Shown here one piece after another: positions 4,554 through 6,330 of a DNA stretch of 6,330 bases. This DNA comes from Eubacteriales bacterium (lineage in GTDB: Bacteria > Bacillota_A > Clostridia > Lachnospirales > Lachnospiraceae). The stretch is from NCBI GenBank assembly GCA_030533315.1, contig JAUNJL010000107.1, positions 1-6,330 of the forward strand. Direction: 5' to 3'. Under the pieces are notes generated by a model that saw only the letters and a program-made list of their open reading frames with translations, ran no database searches and was not told the DNA's origin. Both the position numbers and the translations under genes were made by a program. Within the stretch, counting starts at the first letter, position 1. The number at the start of each line of letters is the position of its first letter.

Positions 4554-6330
4554 ATGGAAAAAATCCTGCAAAAGAAGTTTGAGATAAGCAGAAGGACAAG
4601 GAACCGGCTGCGAATGGTAATTGTTTTATTTGTGCTCATATCCGCGCTGATCTTCCAGGTGTTGAACAGCAACGTACAAAATTCTGTGAGGGCGGACGCG
4701 GAAAAGGACATTGAAAATGCCAGCAGCCAGAATGGGGACGCCATTTACCGGGAGCTGGTGAACCGCCAACTGCTTTTGACCTCCATCGCGGAGGGGATCC
4801 AGGTAAAGGATCTTACAAAGGAAGCCAGAGAGGAGATTCTGGACAGCTTAAAGGTTTATGTGGAAAGGTATCATTATTATAATATGGGAATCCTTACCCT
4901 GGACGGCATGCTGTATACCACCACAGGGAGAAGCATCGATGTCCGCGGGCAGTCTCCCTATGAGGAGGCCCTGGACGGCGCGGCCCGGATCACTGAGAGC
5001 TTTTGGGCCCTGGACGGGGGCGAGCTGCAGCTAAACGCCTTCACCATGCCGGTGAGGAACGAGGAGGGACTTGCCTTTATCCTGACGGCCACCTACCGCT
5101 CCCGGGATCTGGCGGAGGATCTGAACCTGAAGGTGGCGGACGGGGAGGGCTTCAGCTTTATCCTGGATTCCTGCGGAAAGGCTATGATCTACCCCTATGC
5201 GGGGGAGAATGAGGAGTATGTAAAGCTGGTTGACTTTATCAACGGGGAAAAGAACCTGGCGCCCCAGGGAGAGAAAAAGGGAAGCCGTTCCTTTGAGTAT
5301 GGGGAGGAAGGGTATTACGCCCACTTTGAACGCCTGGAGGTCAACGACTGGTATCTGATGACCTGCGTAAAGACCTCGGACGTCTACGCCGGAGCCCGGG
5401 TCATTATGCGAAACGTTTATCTGGGCATGGGCTTTCTCTGGCTGATGATCCTGATCATCCTGGGGGCGATGATGCGGATGTACATTCAGCATCAGGAGCG
5501 GATCTACCATGCGGTGTTTACAGACGCGCTCCTGAAGGAGAAGAATTATGATTACCTGAAGCTGTATTATCAGCAGCTTTCTCAGGAGGATCGAAGCGGG
5601 CTGGCGCTGATGGTGCTGGATGTGGACCGCTTTAAGGTCTTTAACCTGATATACGGAAGCCGGATGGGGGACGAGCTGCTCCGCTACATAAACCGGGTTT
5701 TTAAAGAGACGCTGCCAGGGGATCAGCTATACCGCCACGTTTCCGACCAGTTTGTGGGGGTCTTGCAGTGCGCTTCCCGGGAGGAGGCAGAGGAGAAGGT
5801 CCGCCGTCTCCTGCGCCAGATGGAGGAGGACATCGCCGCGAAGAGGGTCCATCCCTTTGTCCCCTCCATAGGCCTTTGTATGCTGGGGGATTATGAGGGG
5901 ATTTACGTGGCCTACAGCGACGCCATGATCGCCAAGAGTACGGTGAAGGGCAACCATATGAACAAATATGCCCTGTACGGGGAGGAGATGCGTAGCTCCA
6001 GCCAAAACCGTATGAAGCTGGAATCCGCCTTTCAGGAGGCCCTGAAAAATCAGGAGTTTCACATTTTTTACCAGCCGAAGTATGATATGCGGGACGGAAA
6101 GCTTATTGGGGCGGAGGCCCTGGTGAGATGGATCCGGGCAGATGGGACCATGATCTCCCCGGGCGACTTTATCCCCTGCTTTGAGGAAAGCGGCCAGATC
6201 ATCATTCTGGACGAGGCGATCCTGGACCGGGTGTGCCGGGAGCTGCGGGAGATGGAGGCAAGAGGGCTGAGAGCGCCCCGGATCTCCGTGAACCTTTCCA
6301 GGGTCCACCTGAAGCAGTCCGGGATCGTGG
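4554..6330 (+). CDS. Membrane sensor with degenerate GGDEF and EAL domains (3' end outside window)
   Basis: The frame stays open to the window edge: 592 codons are visible and no stop. A membrane helix (about 21-37) is followed by a roughly 250-residue extracytoplasmic region resembling a Cache-type sensor (40-288), then a second helix (289-308). A GGDEF domain spans about 320-478. Its signature reads RHVSDQF (394-400) instead of R-x-GGDEF, with GG changed to VS and Glu to Gln399. Metal-binding Asp356 and the guanine-contact residues Asn364 and Asp373 remain, so it probably binds GTP without making cyclic di-GMP. No I-site RxxD is seen. The EAL domain starts near 490 with YQPK (506-509), intact EALVRW (521-526) and NLS (580-582). 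Its later catalytic residues lie outside the window, so phosphodiesterase activity is likely but unproven. AGAGGTG lies 5 bases before the ATG at 4554. An overlapping ATG at 4537 opens only 16 codons. Confidence 0.92.
   Translation, partial: MEKILQKKFEISRRTRNRLRMVIVLFVLISALIFQVLNSNVQNSVRADAEKDIENASSQNGDAIYRELVNRQLLLTSIAEGIQVKDLTKEAREEILDSLKVYVERYHYYNMGILTLDGMLYTTTGRSIDVRGQSPYEEALDGAARITESFWALDGGELQLNAFTMPVRNEEGLAFILTATYRSRDLAEDLNLKVADGEGFSFILDSCGKAMIYPYAGENEEYVKLVDFINGEKNLAPQGEKKGSRSFEYGEEGYYAHFERLEVNDWYLMTCVKTSDVYAGARVIMRNVYLGMGFLWLMILIILGAMMRMYIQHQERIYHAVFTDALLKEKNYDYLKLYYQQLSQEDRSGLALMVLDVDRFKVFNLIYGSRMGDELLRYINRVFKETLPGDQLYRHVSDQFVGVLQCASREEAEEKVRRLLRQMEEDIAAKRVHPFVPSIGLCMLGDYEGIYVAYSDAMIAKSTVKGNHMNKYALYGEEMRSSSQNRMKLESAFQEALKNQEFHIFYQPKYDMRDGKLIGAEALVRWIRADGTMISPGDFIPCFEESGQIIILDEAILDRVCRELREMEARGLRAPRISVNLSRVHLKQSGIV

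Noticed and set aside
4537..4587. A 16-codon upstream frame overlapping the GGDEF/EAL start
   Set aside because: No ribosome binding site precedes its ATG, while AGAGGTG is well placed for the ATG at 4554; a regulatory role is possible but unsupported.
5031..6308. Long minus-strand open frames (5031-5510 and 5727-6308)
   Set aside because: They lie wholly antisense to the GGDEF/EAL gene, whose domains and motifs are clear, and have His/Pro/Leu-rich shadow translations.

Overview
The window looks like chromosomal DNA of a Gram-positive, Clostridia-type gut bacterium, most likely a member of the Lachnospiraceae. This is inferred from strong AGGAGG-type ribosome binding sites, moderately GC-rich genes beside AT-rich intergenic DNA, and an exported NlpC/P60 hydrolase with choline-binding-like repeats. 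A large membrane GGDEF/EAL protein fits the same picture. No species call is possible from the sequence alone.

Layout from left to right. Bases 1-130 hold two nearly identical 40-bp repeats set exactly 80 bp apart, with nested inverted repeats and a T-tract. Bases 130-530 are AT-rich; they hold a minus-strand promoter candidate firing towards the repeats and a minus-strand reading frame broken by one in-frame TAG, probably a gene remnant. A good promoter and Shine-Dalgarno then start a DUF1643-family gene (546-1166, +), which ends inside a strong intrinsic terminator. Two minus-strand genes for exported proteins follow: an NlpC/P60 cell-wall hydrolase with an Ig-like domain and wall-binding repeats (1199-2737), and an unrecognised secreted protein made of two diverged copies of one domain (2854-4047). 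A hairpin between them suggests separate transcription units.

A divergent control region (about 4048-4553) carries a minus-strand promoter for the secreted protein and a near-consensus plus-strand promoter. The latter is followed by a roughly 200-nt leader with several hairpins. The leader precedes a membrane-bound sensor with a periplasmic-type (extracytoplasmic) region, a degenerate GGDEF domain and an EAL domain (4554 to beyond the right edge). This gene is open at the window end, so only the start of its EAL domain is visible.

The genes do not form one operon. Two encode surface or secreted proteins and one probably senses an extracellular cue and changes cyclic di-GMP. A functional link between them is possible but the sequence does not show it. 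The parts most deserving a second look are the paired repeat element at the left edge, the structured leader of the GGDEF/EAL gene, and the internally duplicated secreted protein.
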